A stretch of DNA of 34,988 bases. Source: an uncultured Marinobacterium sp. GTDB lineage: Bacteria > Pseudomonadota > Gammaproteobacteria > Pseudomonadales > Balneatricaceae. A model generated the notes under the pieces. It saw nothing but the letters and a program-made list of their open reading frames with translations. It did no database searches and was not told the DNA's origin. Shown one piece after another: positions 1 to 8,975 of the stretch. The stretch is taken from the NCBI GenBank assembly GCA_947501565.1, contig CANMWJ010000029.1, forward strand, positions 1-34,988, given 5' to 3'. How positions within the stretch are numbered: the stretch's first letter is position 1; each line of letters starts with the position of its first letter. A program made the position numbers and the translations under genes.

Positions 1-313
<313 letters not shown>

Positions 314-317
<4 letters not shown>

Positions 318-1099
318 GCGATTTCCGCCTTCTCAGACTCAACCAGGGTACGAAGGATACGGGCGTAGGCGTGCACACCACGACTACTGGAATCCAGCGC
401 CGATGGCACCACGCCCTGGATACTCGCATTCAGCAACTTACTATCCACAGGCACGATGGCACTGGATATATTGTCGGCATACTTGTGGTGCAACTCTTTT
501 AAGCTGCTGACTGACGCGGGTGTACGGCGGTCGTAAAACGTCGGAATGATGGTGTAACGCAGCTTATTTTTGCGCGCCTGATTGACCATACTGATGGTGC
601 GCACCATCCGCTCCAGACCTTTAAGTGCAAGAAACTCTGTTTGTACCGGTACCAGCAGGTGCTGACACGCAGCCAGCGCATTCACCATCAACACACCCAG
701 GATGGGTGGGGTATCGATGATCACATAGTCATACTGATCGCGTACCTGTACCAGGGCACGGGCGATCTGCAGTCCCATACCTTCCTGACCCACTGCACGC
801 CGCTCAAGGGTTGCCAGCGCAGTTGAAGCAGGCATCAGCTCGATACGCTCGTGGCTGGTATCAAGCAGCATCTTCTGTACGGTCTGAGCATCAACTTTGC
901 TATCCGCAGTGAAGAGATCAAATACACTGAACTCCAGTTCATCCGGGTCATTGCCAAAATAACTGGTCAACGATCCATGCGGATCCAGATCGATCAGGAG
1001 CACACGGTAGCCCACTTCCGCTAATAATCCGGCCAGTCCGACAACCGTTGTTGTCTTCCCCACACCACCTTTCTGGTTTGCGACCGCCCATACGTGCAT
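314..1099 (-). CDS. ParA/Soj-family ATPase of the chemotaxis operon (ParC-type)
   Basis: A 261-residue ParA/MinD-type ATPase. A deviant Walker A motif (KGGVGKTT) lies at residues 10-17, an LIDLDPHG motif follows near residue 36, and the Walker B region reads YVIIDTPP. No DNA-binding N-terminal extension is present, unlike plasmid ParA proteins. It lies after motD and directly before a CheW/ParP-like gene. That is the place of the ParA-like ATPase (ParC in Vibrio, PA1462 in Pseudomonas) that places chemotaxis arrays at the flagellated cell pole and ensures their inheritance. No ParB gene is beside it, which supports protein-array rather than DNA segregation. The gap from motD is 5 bases and I see only a weak ribosome site, so coupling to motD is likely. 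Confidence 0.88.
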
Positions 1100-1104
1100 A
1101 TGCG

Positions 1105-2043
1105 TTACTCGTTTTCCTGCTGTTCTGATGGCTCTTCCGCCTCAATCTGGCGGAATAACTTGCCCCCTGTTGCGGTTTCTACCTGTTCGATAACCAGATC
1201 GCTAGGTTCCTCGTTATCGGTACTGATCACGGTAGAAACGGTATCGTCGCTGACCTGCTGACTGCCATAGGCGGTCAGTGTCCGGCGTACTTTTTCATCC
1301 CTTGAAACCACAATCACCACGCGGCGATTGAGCTGGCGTCCCTCTTCGGTACGGTTACTGTAGGCTGGCTGGTGTTCACCATAACCAACGGCAGCCAGGC
1401 GTGTTGGATCAACGCCATAGTGCGACAACAAACGCACCACGGCGGCGGCCCTCGCTGCCGATAGCTCCCAGTTTGACGGAAACTGATTGGTCTCGATCAG
1501 CTGATCATCGGTAAACCCTTCCACATGGATCGGGTTATCGTAGGGCCGCAAAATCACAGCGAGACGTTCCAGAATTTCGTCAGCCGCCACGGTAGGCAGT
1601 GCCCGCCCCGAGCGGAAAAGCATGCTGGAGCGCAGTTCAATCGATAACCAAAGCTCGTTGCTTTCGATCTTAAGGTCACGCTCGTCGATCGATGGCAGTA
1701 CCCGTTCTTCAAGGCGCTCCCGAATGGTGACCAAGCGCTGTGTTTCAAGCGGGTTAGGCTCCACCACCTCTTCATCCGGTTGTTCTACCGGTGTCACTGC
1801 GGACGGGTGTTCACCGATACTGATGACGGCCCCTTGCCCCTCGCCCAAGGCGAGAGGATCAATACCTGCCCCCTGAAATGCACCGGACAGCGCTTCAGAC
1901 AGCGTCTTATACTTCTCTTCGTTGATGCTGGAGAGCGAATACATCACCACAAAAAACGCGAACAGCAACGTAATAAAGTCCGCGTAGGAGATTACCCAGC
2001 GGTCATTATTGACGTAGTCGGCTGGCGCTTCTCGTCTCGGCAT
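1105..2043 (-). CDS. motD: Flagellar stator protein MotD (MotB family)
   Basis: A 312-residue MotB-type stator subunit. One membrane helix spans about residues 16-38 and carries the SYADFITLL motif. Asp22 in that motif matches the proton-binding aspartate of MotB. An OmpA/MotB peptidoglycan-binding domain lies at about 135-270, with FTDDQ and NWELSAARA motifs and NRRVVIVV at its end. The C-terminus is acidic and unstructured-looking. It pairs with MotC upstream (3-base gap) to form the ion channel that anchors to the cell wall and drives rotation. The MotC/MotD name follows the Pseudomonas stator encoded after cheB; it could equally be annotated MotB. Confidence 0.92.
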   Translation of the reverse strand: MPRREAPADYVNNDRWVISYADFITLLFAFFVVMYSLSSINEEKYKTLSEALSGAFQGAGIDPLALGEGQGAVISIGEHPSAVTPVEQPDEEVVEPNPLETQRLVTIRERLEERVLPSIDERDLKIESNELWLSIELRSSMLFRSGRALPTVAADEILERLAVILRPYDNPIHVEGFTDDQLIETNQFPSNWELSAARAAAVVRLLSHYGVDPTRLAAVGYGEHQPAYSNRTEEGRQLNRRVVIVVSRDEKVRRTLTAYGSQQVSDDTVSTVISTDNEEPSDLVIEQVETATGGKLFRQIEAEEPSEQQENE

Positions 2044-2046
2044 AAC

Positions 2047-2787
2047 TCAGCTCATGTAACCTTGCAGGCGTTGTTCCACGACGCGAGGGTTCTGCCCCTG
2101 AGCAATCGCCGCCATCCCTTCCAGCATCATCTCCTGGTAGTTATAGCGGGTCAGAACCAGACCTTTGACCTTGTTTGCCAGCGGGATCAGCAGCAAGTTA
2201 GCTACGCCCACACCATAGATAGTGGCGACGAACGCCAGCGCGATACCCGAGCCCAGCTCCTCAGGGCTGTTCAGCTTGCTCATCACCTGAATCAGACCCA
2301 ACACCGCACCGATGATCCCCAATGTTGGTGCGTAACCGCCCATGCTTTCAAGTACCTTAGCGCCGCGCAGACCTTTCTGTTCGATGGTTACCAGTTCGGT
2401 GCCCAGGGAATTACGTATCATCTCTGCGCTTTTGCCATCGACCAGCATCTGAAGGCCATTTTTAATGAAGGTGTCGTCCTGCTTATCGATCTCTTTCTCT
2501 AGTTCCAGCAGGCCTTTACTGCGTACCACCACACACCAGCTTATCAGCTGTTTCAGGCCAAACCCGAAATCATAACGCTGACCGCCAAATGCCCAGCCCA
2601 TCAGACGCATGGCACGACCAAATTCATCTTTCGGCGTCTGCACCGCCGCGGCGGCAAAAGTACCACCAAATACGATCAATGCAGCGGGAAAATTCACCAA
2701 CTGCTCCAGTAAGCCACCGTCCAGGTAATGACCACCAACCACAGCCCCCAGCGCAACAACGATCCCCAACAGGGTCATCGGATCCAT
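2047..2787 (-). CDS. motC: Flagellar stator protein MotC (MotA family)
   Basis: A 246-residue MotA/TolQ-family proton-channel subunit. Hydrophobic segments lie near residues 4-22, 31-50, about 147-170 and about 180-205. The cytoplasmic loop between helices 2 and 3 contacts FliG in this family. The GGYAPTLGIIGAVLGLI segment carries the conserved proline that couples proton flow to motion. It starts at an ATG overlapping the cheB stop by one base (TAATG), with a GGGAG ribosome site inside the end of cheB. With MotD it forms the stator ring in the inner membrane. A second stator (MotAB), common in relatives, is not in this window. Confidence 0.92.
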   Translation of the reverse strand: MDPMTLLGIVVALGAVVGGHYLDGGLLEQLVNFPAALIVFGGTFAAAAVQTPKDEFGRAMRLMGWAFGGQRYDFGFGLKQLISWCVVVRSKGLLELEKEIDKQDDTFIKNGLQMLVDGKSAEMIRNSLGTELVTIEQKGLRGAKVLESMGGYAPTLGIIGAVLGLIQVMSKLNSPEELGSGIALAFVATIYGVGVANLLLIPLANKVKGLVLTRYNYQEMMLEGMAAIAQGQNPRVVEQRLQGYMS

Positions 2788-3995
2788 TAACCTCTCCCTT
2801 GCTTACTCAGTAGCGCCCCGATCTCGCCGAGATCAAGCACTTCGTCGGCCAGATTCGCTTCAACCACCGACTTAGGCATACCATAAATCGTTGAGCTGTT
2901 TTCATCCTGTGCCCAGACAGTTGCGCCGCTACGCTTCAGCATGCGTGCCCCTTCAGTGCCATCGGCCCCCATTCCGGTCAGAATAACCGCCAGCACCTTT
3001 GAACCAAAACTCTTTGCGGCGGAACCGTACGAGATATCAACACTGGGCTTGTAGGTCATCCGCTCATCTCCGGGCATCACACGTACCCGGTCGTGGTGAC
3101 GCGCATCGACCATCATCTGATGCCCGCCCGGCGCCAATAACGCATGCCCTGGTTTGAGTAGATCACCGTCTTCAGCTTCTTTTACGCTGATTTTGCACTG
3201 CTGATTGAGCCGCTCAGCAAATACCGTAGTGAAAGATTTTGGCATGTGCTGAACCAGCATGATCGGATAAGGAAAATTCGCCGGAAGCTGGGTCAGAATC
3301 TGCTGCAGTGCTGCAGGCCCACCTGTGGAGGAACCGATAACAACGAGCTGACAGTCAGGAAAACGTTTTGCGGCAGCACGAGAAGGAGGGGCCACACGCT
3401 CTGTCGCGCGTACTTCACTCGTTACCGATTGGCGTGCGGCTGCACCCGCAGCGGTGCGCTGACGCAGTTTTGCCAGAATAGAGGTGCTTCGCTCAACGGC
3501 CCCACTCGCGGTGTTAGCCGTTTTCAGCTCCTCTCGGCTGGCGCGTAGGTCTGTTGCACGGCTGCGCGCAGGAATCGGCGCTTTCTTTTTGAAGGCGCGA
3601 CTCTTGCTCAGCATCACCACTTTGTCACGTAGGTGACTCCGCAGCGGATTGCCGGCATCCATCCATTCGCGGATATCTTTCTGCAGGTAATCGGCGGCAC
3701 CAGCTTCCAGAGCCTGGAGGGTGGTAGAGGCACCGTCATGGGTGAGGGATGAGAGCATCATCACCGGCGTGGGGCGCTCACGCATAATCACTTTAAGCGC
3801 CTCAATACCGTTCATTTCCGGCATCTCGACATCCATAGTGACTACATCAGGTCTCAGCTGAGCGACTTTCTCAACAGCCTCTCGGCCGTTTTCTGCACTG
3901 CCAATTACGGTAATGCGCGGATCCCCGGAGAGGAGATCCGCGATACGATTACGGAAGAACCCGGAATCATCAACAATCAGAACCTTAACCGGCAT
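2787..3995 (-). CDS. cheB: Chemotaxis protein-glutamate methylesterase/deamidase CheB
   Basis: A 402-residue two-domain protein. The receiver domain (1-110) has DD at 9-10, the phospho-acceptor Asp55 and Lys106. The C-terminal methylesterase domain (about 214-398) has the catalytic Ser223 in GSSTGGP, His250 in QHMP and Asp345 in GMGADG. It removes methyl groups from chemoreceptors when phosphorylated by CheA, giving adaptation. The basic, Ala-rich linker of about 100 residues is longer than in E. coli CheB (349 residues in total). The gene follows cheA by 24 bases and is coupled to motC. No cheR methyltransferase lies in the window, so it must be elsewhere, as in Pseudomonas. Confidence 0.96.
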   Translation of the reverse strand: MPVKVLIVDDSGFFRNRIADLLSGDPRITVIGSAENGREAVEKVAQLRPDVVTMDVEMPEMNGIEALKVIMRERPTPVMMLSSLTHDGASTTLQALEAGAADYLQKDIREWMDAGNPLRSHLRDKVVMLSKSRAFKKKAPIPARSRATDLRASREELKTANTASGAVERSTSILAKLRQRTAAGAAARQSVTSEVRATERVAPPSRAAAKRFPDCQLVVIGSSTGGPAALQQILTQLPANFPYPIMLVQHMPKSFTTVFAERLNQQCKISVKEAEDGDLLKPGHALLAPGGHQMMVDARHHDRVRVMPGDERMTYKPSVDISYGSAAKSFGSKVLAVILTGMGADGTEGARMLKRSGATVWAQDENSSTIYGMPKSVVEANLADEVLDLGEIGALLSKQGRG

Positions 3996-4019
3996 ACATA
4001 TCCACTATCTTTGCCCGGT

Positions 4020-6194
4020 TTATCGCGCGTAACGCTTCAACAGGTTAGGAATATCAATGATCAGAGCGATGCGGCCATCACCGGTGATGGTTGCACCTGA
4101 CAGACCAGGTGTACCGTGCAGGATGGTGCCCAGTGGTTTAATAACCACCTCTTCCTGACCTACCAGCTGATCAACTACAAAACCAACACGCTGTGTACCT
4201 ACAGTCACGATCACCACGTGTCCCTGTTCCGGCAGGCTTTCATCGTGTTTACCACCGATCAACCAGCGTTTCAGGTGGAACAATGGCAGCGCCTGATCAC
4301 GTACGATGATCACTTGCTGGCCGTCGACAATGTTGGTTTTTGTCAGATCCAGGTTGAAGATCTCATTCACGTTCACCAGCGGCAGTGCGAATGCCTGACC
4401 TTCAAGGATAACCATCAGCGTCGGCATAATAGCCAGTGTCAACGGTACCTGAATGGCAATGCGACTGCCCTGACCAATCACGGAATCGATGCTCAGGGTA
4501 CCGTTCAGCTGGGTAATCTTGGTTTTCACCACATCCATACCCACACCGCGCCCGGACACATCGGAGATCTCGGTTTTAGTAGAGAAGCCCGCCTGGAAGA
4601 TCAGGTTGAAACACTCCTGTTCAGTCAGGCGTGCCGCTGCCTCAGCATCCAGCATGCCACGATCTACGGCAAGCTTACGCAGTCTGTCCGCGTCCATACC
4701 GGCACCGTCGTCCTGAATAATCAGCAGGATATGGTCACCTTCCTGTTCTGCAGACAGGAGTACGTTACCTTCACGCGGTTTACCCAAGCGTTCGCGTTCA
4801 TCCGGCGCTTCGATACCGTGGTCAACAGCATTTCGCACCAGGTGGATAAGCGGATCAGCCAGCGCCTCAACGAGGTTTTTATCCAGGTCGGTGTCTTCAC
4901 CGCGCAGTTCAAGATTGATCTCTTTCTTCAGGCTGCGTGACAGGTCACGGATCAGGCGCGGGAAACGACCAAATACTTTCTTCACCGGCTGCATACGGGT
5001 TTTCATAACGGACATCTGCAGGTCCGCTGTCACCATATCCAATGTCGCCAGCGCTTTACCCATCTCCTCATCTTCATGAGAGACACCCAGACGTACCAGT
5101 CGGTTACGCACCAGTACCAGCTCACCAACCATGTTCATGATTTTGTCGAGCAATCGGGTATCAACACGGACGTTGCTTTCAGCGACCGGCTTGTTTTGCT
5201 GTGCAGCAGTAGGTTTCGGTTTACCAGCGTCAGCCGTTTTAGGCGCCGGAGCTACCGCTGGAGGTTCCGGCGCTGCACGCACGGGAGCAGGCGGAGGTGT
5301 TACTGGTGCAGGAGCAGGTTGAGCAGCTGGTGCGGCCACAGGGGTTGGAGTTGGAGCAGGTGCAGTCACTTCAGGCGCAGCCGCTTTAGTATGCGCGAAT
5401 GCACCAGCGCCGGAAGCCTGCAGGTCATCCAGCAGCGCTTCAAATTCATCGTCGGTGATCAGACCATCGTCCGCAGCAGGCTTTTCTGCTTCAGCCTTTT
5501 CGTTACCACCGGCTGTTGGGGCACCACCAGGGCCATGCAACTCATCCAGCAGTGCTTCAAACTCATCTTCAGTGATCAGATCGCTACCACCAGCAGCTTC
5601 CTCAGCTGGCGCCGGTGCGGCAGGTGGCAGACTGGAACTGGTGTCGTCCAGCGCATTCAACAGCAGGTCAAATTCCGCATCTGAAGCGTCCGCTGCAGAT
5701 ACTGGCTGCGGTTCTGGCACAACAGGGATTTCAGGAACTGGAGCAGGTGCAGGCTGAACCGGTGGTGCAGCAGGTGCTGGCGCCGGAGCAGCAGTTGCGC
5801 CGCCATTACCGTTGGTAAAATTGATCAACGCCTGAATCAGCGCAGGATCGGCCGGTTCCGGATTGAAGCCATTGCGTACCGCGTCGAACATCACATTAAC
5901 GGCGTCTAACGCCTGCAGTACAACGTCCATCAACTCAGGCGAGATGGACAGTTCACCGTTTCGCAACAGGTCAAATAGGTTTTCAGCCTTGTGGCAGCAG
6001 TCGACCATCGCTTCAAGTTGCAGGAAGCCGGCACCACCTTTAACAGTGTGAAAACCGCGGAAAATAGCGTTCAGCAGATCTCGGTCATCGGGCCGCTGTT
6101 CAAGGTCGACTAGCTGTTCGGAGAGCAGTTCGAGGATCTCTCCTGCTTCTACGAGAAAGTCTTCCAGAATCTCCTGATCCACATCTAAACTCAT
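4020..6194 (-). CDS. cheA: Chemotaxis sensor histidine kinase CheA
   Basis: A 724-residue CheA. The P1/HPt domain holds the phosphorylated His49 in FHTVKGGAGF. A long Ala/Pro-rich stretch at about 132-335 takes the place where the CheY/CheB-binding P2 domain usually lies. The dimerisation domain starts near 341 (VDTRLLDKIMNMVGELV). The ATPase domain has an HLVRNAVDHGIE N-box and a DDGAGMD G1 box. A CheW-like P5 domain occupies about 585-724. It takes signals from receptor arrays and phosphorylates CheY and CheB. Three short acidic motifs resembling the FliM N-terminus lie in the linker at residues 171-183, 206-221 and 245-260. The gene is 12 bases after cheZ. Confidence 0.97.
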   Translation of the reverse strand: MSLDVDQEILEDFLVEAGEILELLSEQLVDLEQRPDDRDLLNAIFRGFHTVKGGAGFLQLEAMVDCCHKAENLFDLLRNGELSISPELMDVVLQALDAVNVMFDAVRNGFNPEPADPALIQALINFTNGNGGATAAPAPAPAAPPVQPAPAPVPEIPVVPEPQPVSAADASDAEFDLLLNALDDTSSSLPPAAPAPAEEAAGGSDLITEDEFEALLDELHGPGGAPTAGGNEKAEAEKPAADDGLITDDEFEALLDDLQASGAGAFAHTKAAAPEVTAPAPTPTPVAAPAAQPAPAPVTPPPAPVRAAPEPPAVAPAPKTADAGKPKPTAAQQNKPVAESNVRVDTRLLDKIMNMVGELVLVRNRLVRLGVSHEDEEMGKALATLDMVTADLQMSVMKTRMQPVKKVFGRFPRLIRDLSRSLKKEINLELRGEDTDLDKNLVEALADPLIHLVRNAVDHGIEAPDERERLGKPREGNVLLSAEQEGDHILLIIQDDGAGMDADRLRKLAVDRGMLDAEAAARLTEQECFNLIFQAGFSTKTEISDVSGRGVGMDVVKTKITQLNGTLSIDSVIGQGSRIAIQVPLTLAIMPTLMVILEGQAFALPLVNVNEIFNLDLTKTNIVDGQQVIIVRDQALPLFHLKRWLIGGKHDESLPEQGHVVIVTVGTQRVGFVVDQLVGQEEVVIKPLGTILHGTPGLSGATITGDGRIALIIDIPNLLKRYAR

Positions 6195-6206
6195 AAAGAG
6201 CTCCTA

Positions 6207-6917
6207 TTAAAAGCCGAGGCTAGAGAGCAGGTCGTCCACATCATCCTGCTTGGAAACCACATCGGGATTATTTTTACCCTTGATCTGCGGTCCTTCGGCT
6301 ACAACGGTTTTTTCAGTTTCAGCTTCCTGCGCTTGTTCCTCACCTAAACCTGGCCCACCGGTTAATCGATCTACCGTGGACGCCATATCCATCAGGTGTA
6401 CTAAGTGTTGCTCTACGCGTGTCACAAGAGATGTAACGCGGCGGATCAATTGTCCGGCGATGTCCTGATAACCTTGCGCAACCAGAATGCCGGTCAGCTC
6501 TTCGCGGAGCGCTGCCAGCTGTTCACCGGAGTTCTCGGTCAGGCCATCGCGCTCCAATGTATCCAGAGCAGCCAGCGCCCGATCCAAGCGATCCATCGTT
6601 TCGTGGGCATTCTTTTCAGTGAGTTCTACAACATAGTCCAGACTTTGAGACGCGTCCTGCAAATCCACACTTTTTTTGTCGGTTTGCAACGTATCATGGA
6701 TGTCTGAGCTGAAGGATTTGATTGCCTCATGCAAGGCACGGGTCAGCGAACCGACCTCCTGATAGAAAACCTGATGCCGAAACTCATACAGCTCATTGAT
6801 CTGATCCATCGCTGCGGGAATATCTCCCCCAGCCAAAGTTTCGACCAACTTATCTGCTTTTTCTTTCAGCAAGATCTCGAAGTGCTCAACGCCAGAGCGT
6901 GCCTCAATAACGGACAT
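6207..6917 (-). CDS. cheZ: CheY-P phosphatase CheZ
   Basis: A 236-residue CheZ-family phosphatase that ends the motor signal by dephosphorylating CheY. The helical core carries GILVAQGYQDIAGQLIRRV, which includes the QDIAGQ catalytic motif with the conserved Gln. The last residues (DDVDDLLSSLGF) match the CheY-docking tail of E. coli CheZ. I chose the ATG at 6915-6917, six bases after an AAGGG ribosome site. An in-frame TTG two codons upstream (6921-6923) abuts that site and is less likely. It sits 17 bases after the cheY stop and 12 bases before cheA, so cheY, Z, A and B form one unit. Confidence 0.93.
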   Translation of the reverse strand: MSVIEARSGVEHFEILLKEKADKLVETLAGGDIPAAMDQINELYEFRHQVFYQEVGSLTRALHEAIKSFSSDIHDTLQTDKKSVDLQDASQSLDYVVELTEKNAHETMDRLDRALAALDTLERDGLTENSGEQLAALREELTGILVAQGYQDIAGQLIRRVTSLVTRVEQHLVHLMDMASTVDRLTGGPGLGEEQAQEAETEKTVVAEGPQIKGKNNPDVVSKQDDVDDLLSSLGF

Positions 6918-6934
6918 AGGCAACCCTTGTAATC

Positions 6935-7321
6935 TTATCCTTCCAAACGCTCAAAGATCTTATCGATCTTCTCTTTTAGTGTTACGGCCGTAAACGGTTT
7001 TACTACATAGCCATTTACGCCAGCTTGCGCAGCAGCGATGATCTGCTCACGCTTTGCCTCAGCCGTAACCATCAGGACAGGGATATCACAAAGGTTGGGA
7101 TCAGAACGCACATGCTGTAACAGTTCGATCCCGGTCATGTTGGGCATATTCCAATCTGTGATCAGAAATTCTATGCCACCTGCCTTAAGAATTGGCAACG
7201 CGGTGGCGCCATCATCGGCTTCCACAACGTTGGTTAAGCCCAGTTCCTTTAACAGGTTTTTAATGATTCGTCTCATTGTAGAAAAGTCATCTACAACAAG
7301 AATTTTGATGTCTTTTTTCAA
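6935..7321 (-). CDS. cheY: Chemotaxis response regulator CheY
   Basis: A single-domain receiver protein of 128-130 residues. It has the acidic pair DD near 11-12, phospho-acceptor Asp56 (in LITDWNMP), the switch Thr in MVTAEA and Lys in VVKPF. Phosphorylated by CheA, it binds FliM/FliN to change motor rotation. Three non-ATG starts lie in a row: GTG 7327, GTG 7324 and TTG 7321. A GGGAG ribosome site at 7329-7333 is spaced 1, 4 and 7 bases from them, so TTG 7321 fits best and adds two or four fewer residues. An ATG-less start is unusual for an abundant signalling protein. I find no clear sigma-28 promoter upstream. Confidence 0.95.
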   Translation of the reverse strand: MKKDIKILVVDDFSTMRRIIKNLLKELGLTNVVEADDGATALPILKAGGIEFLITDWNMPNMTGIELLQHVRSDPNLCDIPVLMVTAEAKREQIIAAAQAGVNGYVVKPFTAVTLKEKIDKIFERLEG

Positions 7322-7369
7322 CACCACTCTCCCGTGACAAACTACGCATCGTTTCCGAGTTGAATGCCA

Positions 7370-7399
7370 ATTAGGGCAAATTTAGACATGATTGGTCAA
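7370..7399 (-). promoter_or_regulatory. Weak sigma-70-like candidate promoter upstream of cheY
   Basis: In the gap between fliA and cheY the minus strand reads TTGACC, then 18 bases, then CCTAAT. The -35 half is good and the -10 half is poor. Chemotaxis genes of relatives are often sigma-28 (FliA) dependent, but I could not find the TAAAGTTT/GCCGATAA pair here. The call is tentative. Confidence 0.2.
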
Positions 7400-7405
7400 C
7401 TCTAT

Positions 7406-8116
7406 TTAACGCCATTCTCCCAAGCGGGATCTCAGCCGCAACGCGGCCTGACTGTGAATCTGGCTTACCCGTGATTCACTAACTCCCAAAACCTGCCCGA
7501 TCTCTTTGAGGTTTAACTCCTCATCGTAGTAGAGAGCCAGTACCAATTTCTCTCTCTCCGGCAGGTTATCAATCGCCTGAACCAGCGCTGAGATAAACGC
7601 ATGTTCCTCAACGCTGTCGTTGGGTCCTTGCTCAGCGCCTGCTAACTGTTCCCCTGGATAATCGTCCTGCGGATTAAGCAGTTCATCCAGGCTAAACAGG
7701 CGGCTGTCGACCGAATCTTTTAACAACGTATGATATTCATCGATCGAAACGCCTAATTCTTTAGCAACTTCTGCATCAGATGCATCCCGACCGGTCCTCG
7801 CTTCGACCTGTTGGATAGCCTCTGAGACCCGGCGACCGTTGCGATGCACCGAGCGTGGCGTCCAATCTCCACGACGAACTTCATCAATGATTGCGCCCCT
7901 GATACGGATACCCGCATAGGTTTCAAAGCTGGCGCCTTTGGAGGGATCGTATTTGCTAGCAGCTTCCAGAAGGCCGATCATGCCTGATTGAACAAGGTCA
8001 TCCAGCACAACCGTTGATGGCAGACGAGCCATCAAATGGTGAGCAATGCGTTTAACCAGCGGCGCATACTGTTGTATCAACTCTTCACTCGACGTGAATT
8101 GAAGCTGGTTATACAT
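7406..8116 (-). CDS. fliA: Flagellar sigma factor FliA (sigma-28)
   Basis: A 236-residue sigma-70-family protein of the FliA/WhiG group, the usual size. Region 2 covers about 12-80 (APLVKRIAHHLMARLP, LDDLVQSGMIGLLEAASKYD, SFETYAGIRIRGAIIDEVR). Region 3 is near 95-135. Region 4 near 185-235 has LPEREKLVLALYYDEEL and the helix-turn-helix LKEIGQVLGVSESRVSQIHS. It directs RNA polymerase to late flagellar and chemotaxis genes and is held by the anti-sigma factor FlgM (not in the window) until the hook is complete. The ATG has a GAGGTGG ribosome site just upstream, and the gene follows fleN by 12 bases. Confidence 0.97.
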   Translation of the reverse strand: MYNQLQFTSSEELIQQYAPLVKRIAHHLMARLPSTVVLDDLVQSGMIGLLEAASKYDPSKGASFETYAGIRIRGAIIDEVRRGDWTPRSVHRNGRRVSEAIQQVEARTGRDASDAEVAKELGVSIDEYHTLLKDSVDSRLFSLDELLNPQDDYPGEQLAGAEQGPNDSVEEHAFISALVQAIDNLPEREKLVLALYYDEELNLKEIGQVLGVSESRVSQIHSQAALRLRSRLGEWR

Positions 8117-8128
8117 GCCACCTCGACG

Positions 8129-8953
8129 TTAATTCTCGGGCAACTTTCCCCGGACCAGACGCTCCACAAAAAACTCGAGGTGACCGCGCGGTGTAGTCAG
8201 CACCGGCCAGGCATCGGCTTTTGTGGCTAATTGTCGGTACGATAACGCTGCCTTGCTCTTAGGAAATGCTTCTAAAACAGCGGTTTGCCGCTGTACTGCT
8301 TTACGAACGGTTTCATCATAAGGTATTGAACCCACATATTGAAGAGTTACTTCCAGAAACCTGTCGGTGACCGTCTGCAGCTTAGCAAACATGTTTCGCC
8401 CTTCCTGTTCTGTATGCACCATATTGGCCAGAACCCGGAAGCGCGCGGTGTGATAATCACGGTTTAAAAGTTTGATTAATGCGTAGGCATCGGTGATCGA
8501 TGTCGGCTCATCGCAGACAACCACCAGCACCTCCTGAGCGGCCCGCACAAAACTGACCACAGACTCTGAGATCCCCGCTGCGGTGTCGATCACCAGCACA
8601 TCAAGATCTTCAGCCAGATCATTAAACGCGTGGATCAGCTCCGCATGCTCATGCACGCTGAGCATGGTCATCTCCTGCGTTCCGGAGGACGCTGGCACAA
8701 TGCTGAAGTTCTCGTTGACCGGAATCAGCACATCCCGCAGGCGGCACTGCCCCGCCAGCACATCAGAGATATTACGGTTGGATGAGAGCCCCATCATAAC
8801 ATCGACGTTAGCAAGCCCGAGGTCGGCATCCATCAAGACGACGCGCCGCCCCATCTGACTCAGTGCATAGGAGAGATTTACCGAGACGTTGGTTTTACCT
8901 ACACCACCCTTGCCACCGGTTACGGCGATTACTTTTACAGCCCCTGCACTCAT
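8129..8953 (-). CDS. fleN: Flagellar number regulator FleN (FlhG), MinD-like ATPase
   Basis: A 274-residue MinD/ParA-like ATPase. The deviant Walker A motif KGGVGKT is at residues 15-21, MDADLGLANVDVMMGL follows near 41, and the Walker B region is VLVIDTAAGIS. A basic C-terminal stretch could be the membrane-targeting part seen in MinD relatives. FleN/FlhG limits polar flagella to one by restraining the regulator FleQ and antagonising FlhF. It is encoded directly after flhF (22-base gap) and before fliA, the classic order for polar flagellates. FleQ is not in this window. Confidence 0.95.
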   Translation of the reverse strand: MSAGAVKVIAVTGGKGGVGKTNVSVNLSYALSQMGRRVVLMDADLGLANVDVMMGLSSNRNISDVLAGQCRLRDVLIPVNENFSIVPASSGTQEMTMLSVHEHAELIHAFNDLAEDLDVLVIDTAAGISESVVSFVRAAQEVLVVVCDEPTSITDAYALIKLLNRDYHTARFRVLANMVHTEQEGRNMFAKLQTVTDRFLEVTLQYVGSIPYDETVRKAVQRQTAVLEAFPKSKAALSYRQLATKADAWPVLTTPRGHLEFFVERLVRGKLPEN

Positions 8954-8975
8954 ACTTGATTAATCCGCCCGTAGC

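Noticed and set aside
7322-7405. Sigma-28 (FliA) promoter for cheY
   Set aside because: TAAATTT occurs, but no GCCGATAA-like -10 follows at 11 bases; the match is too poor to list.
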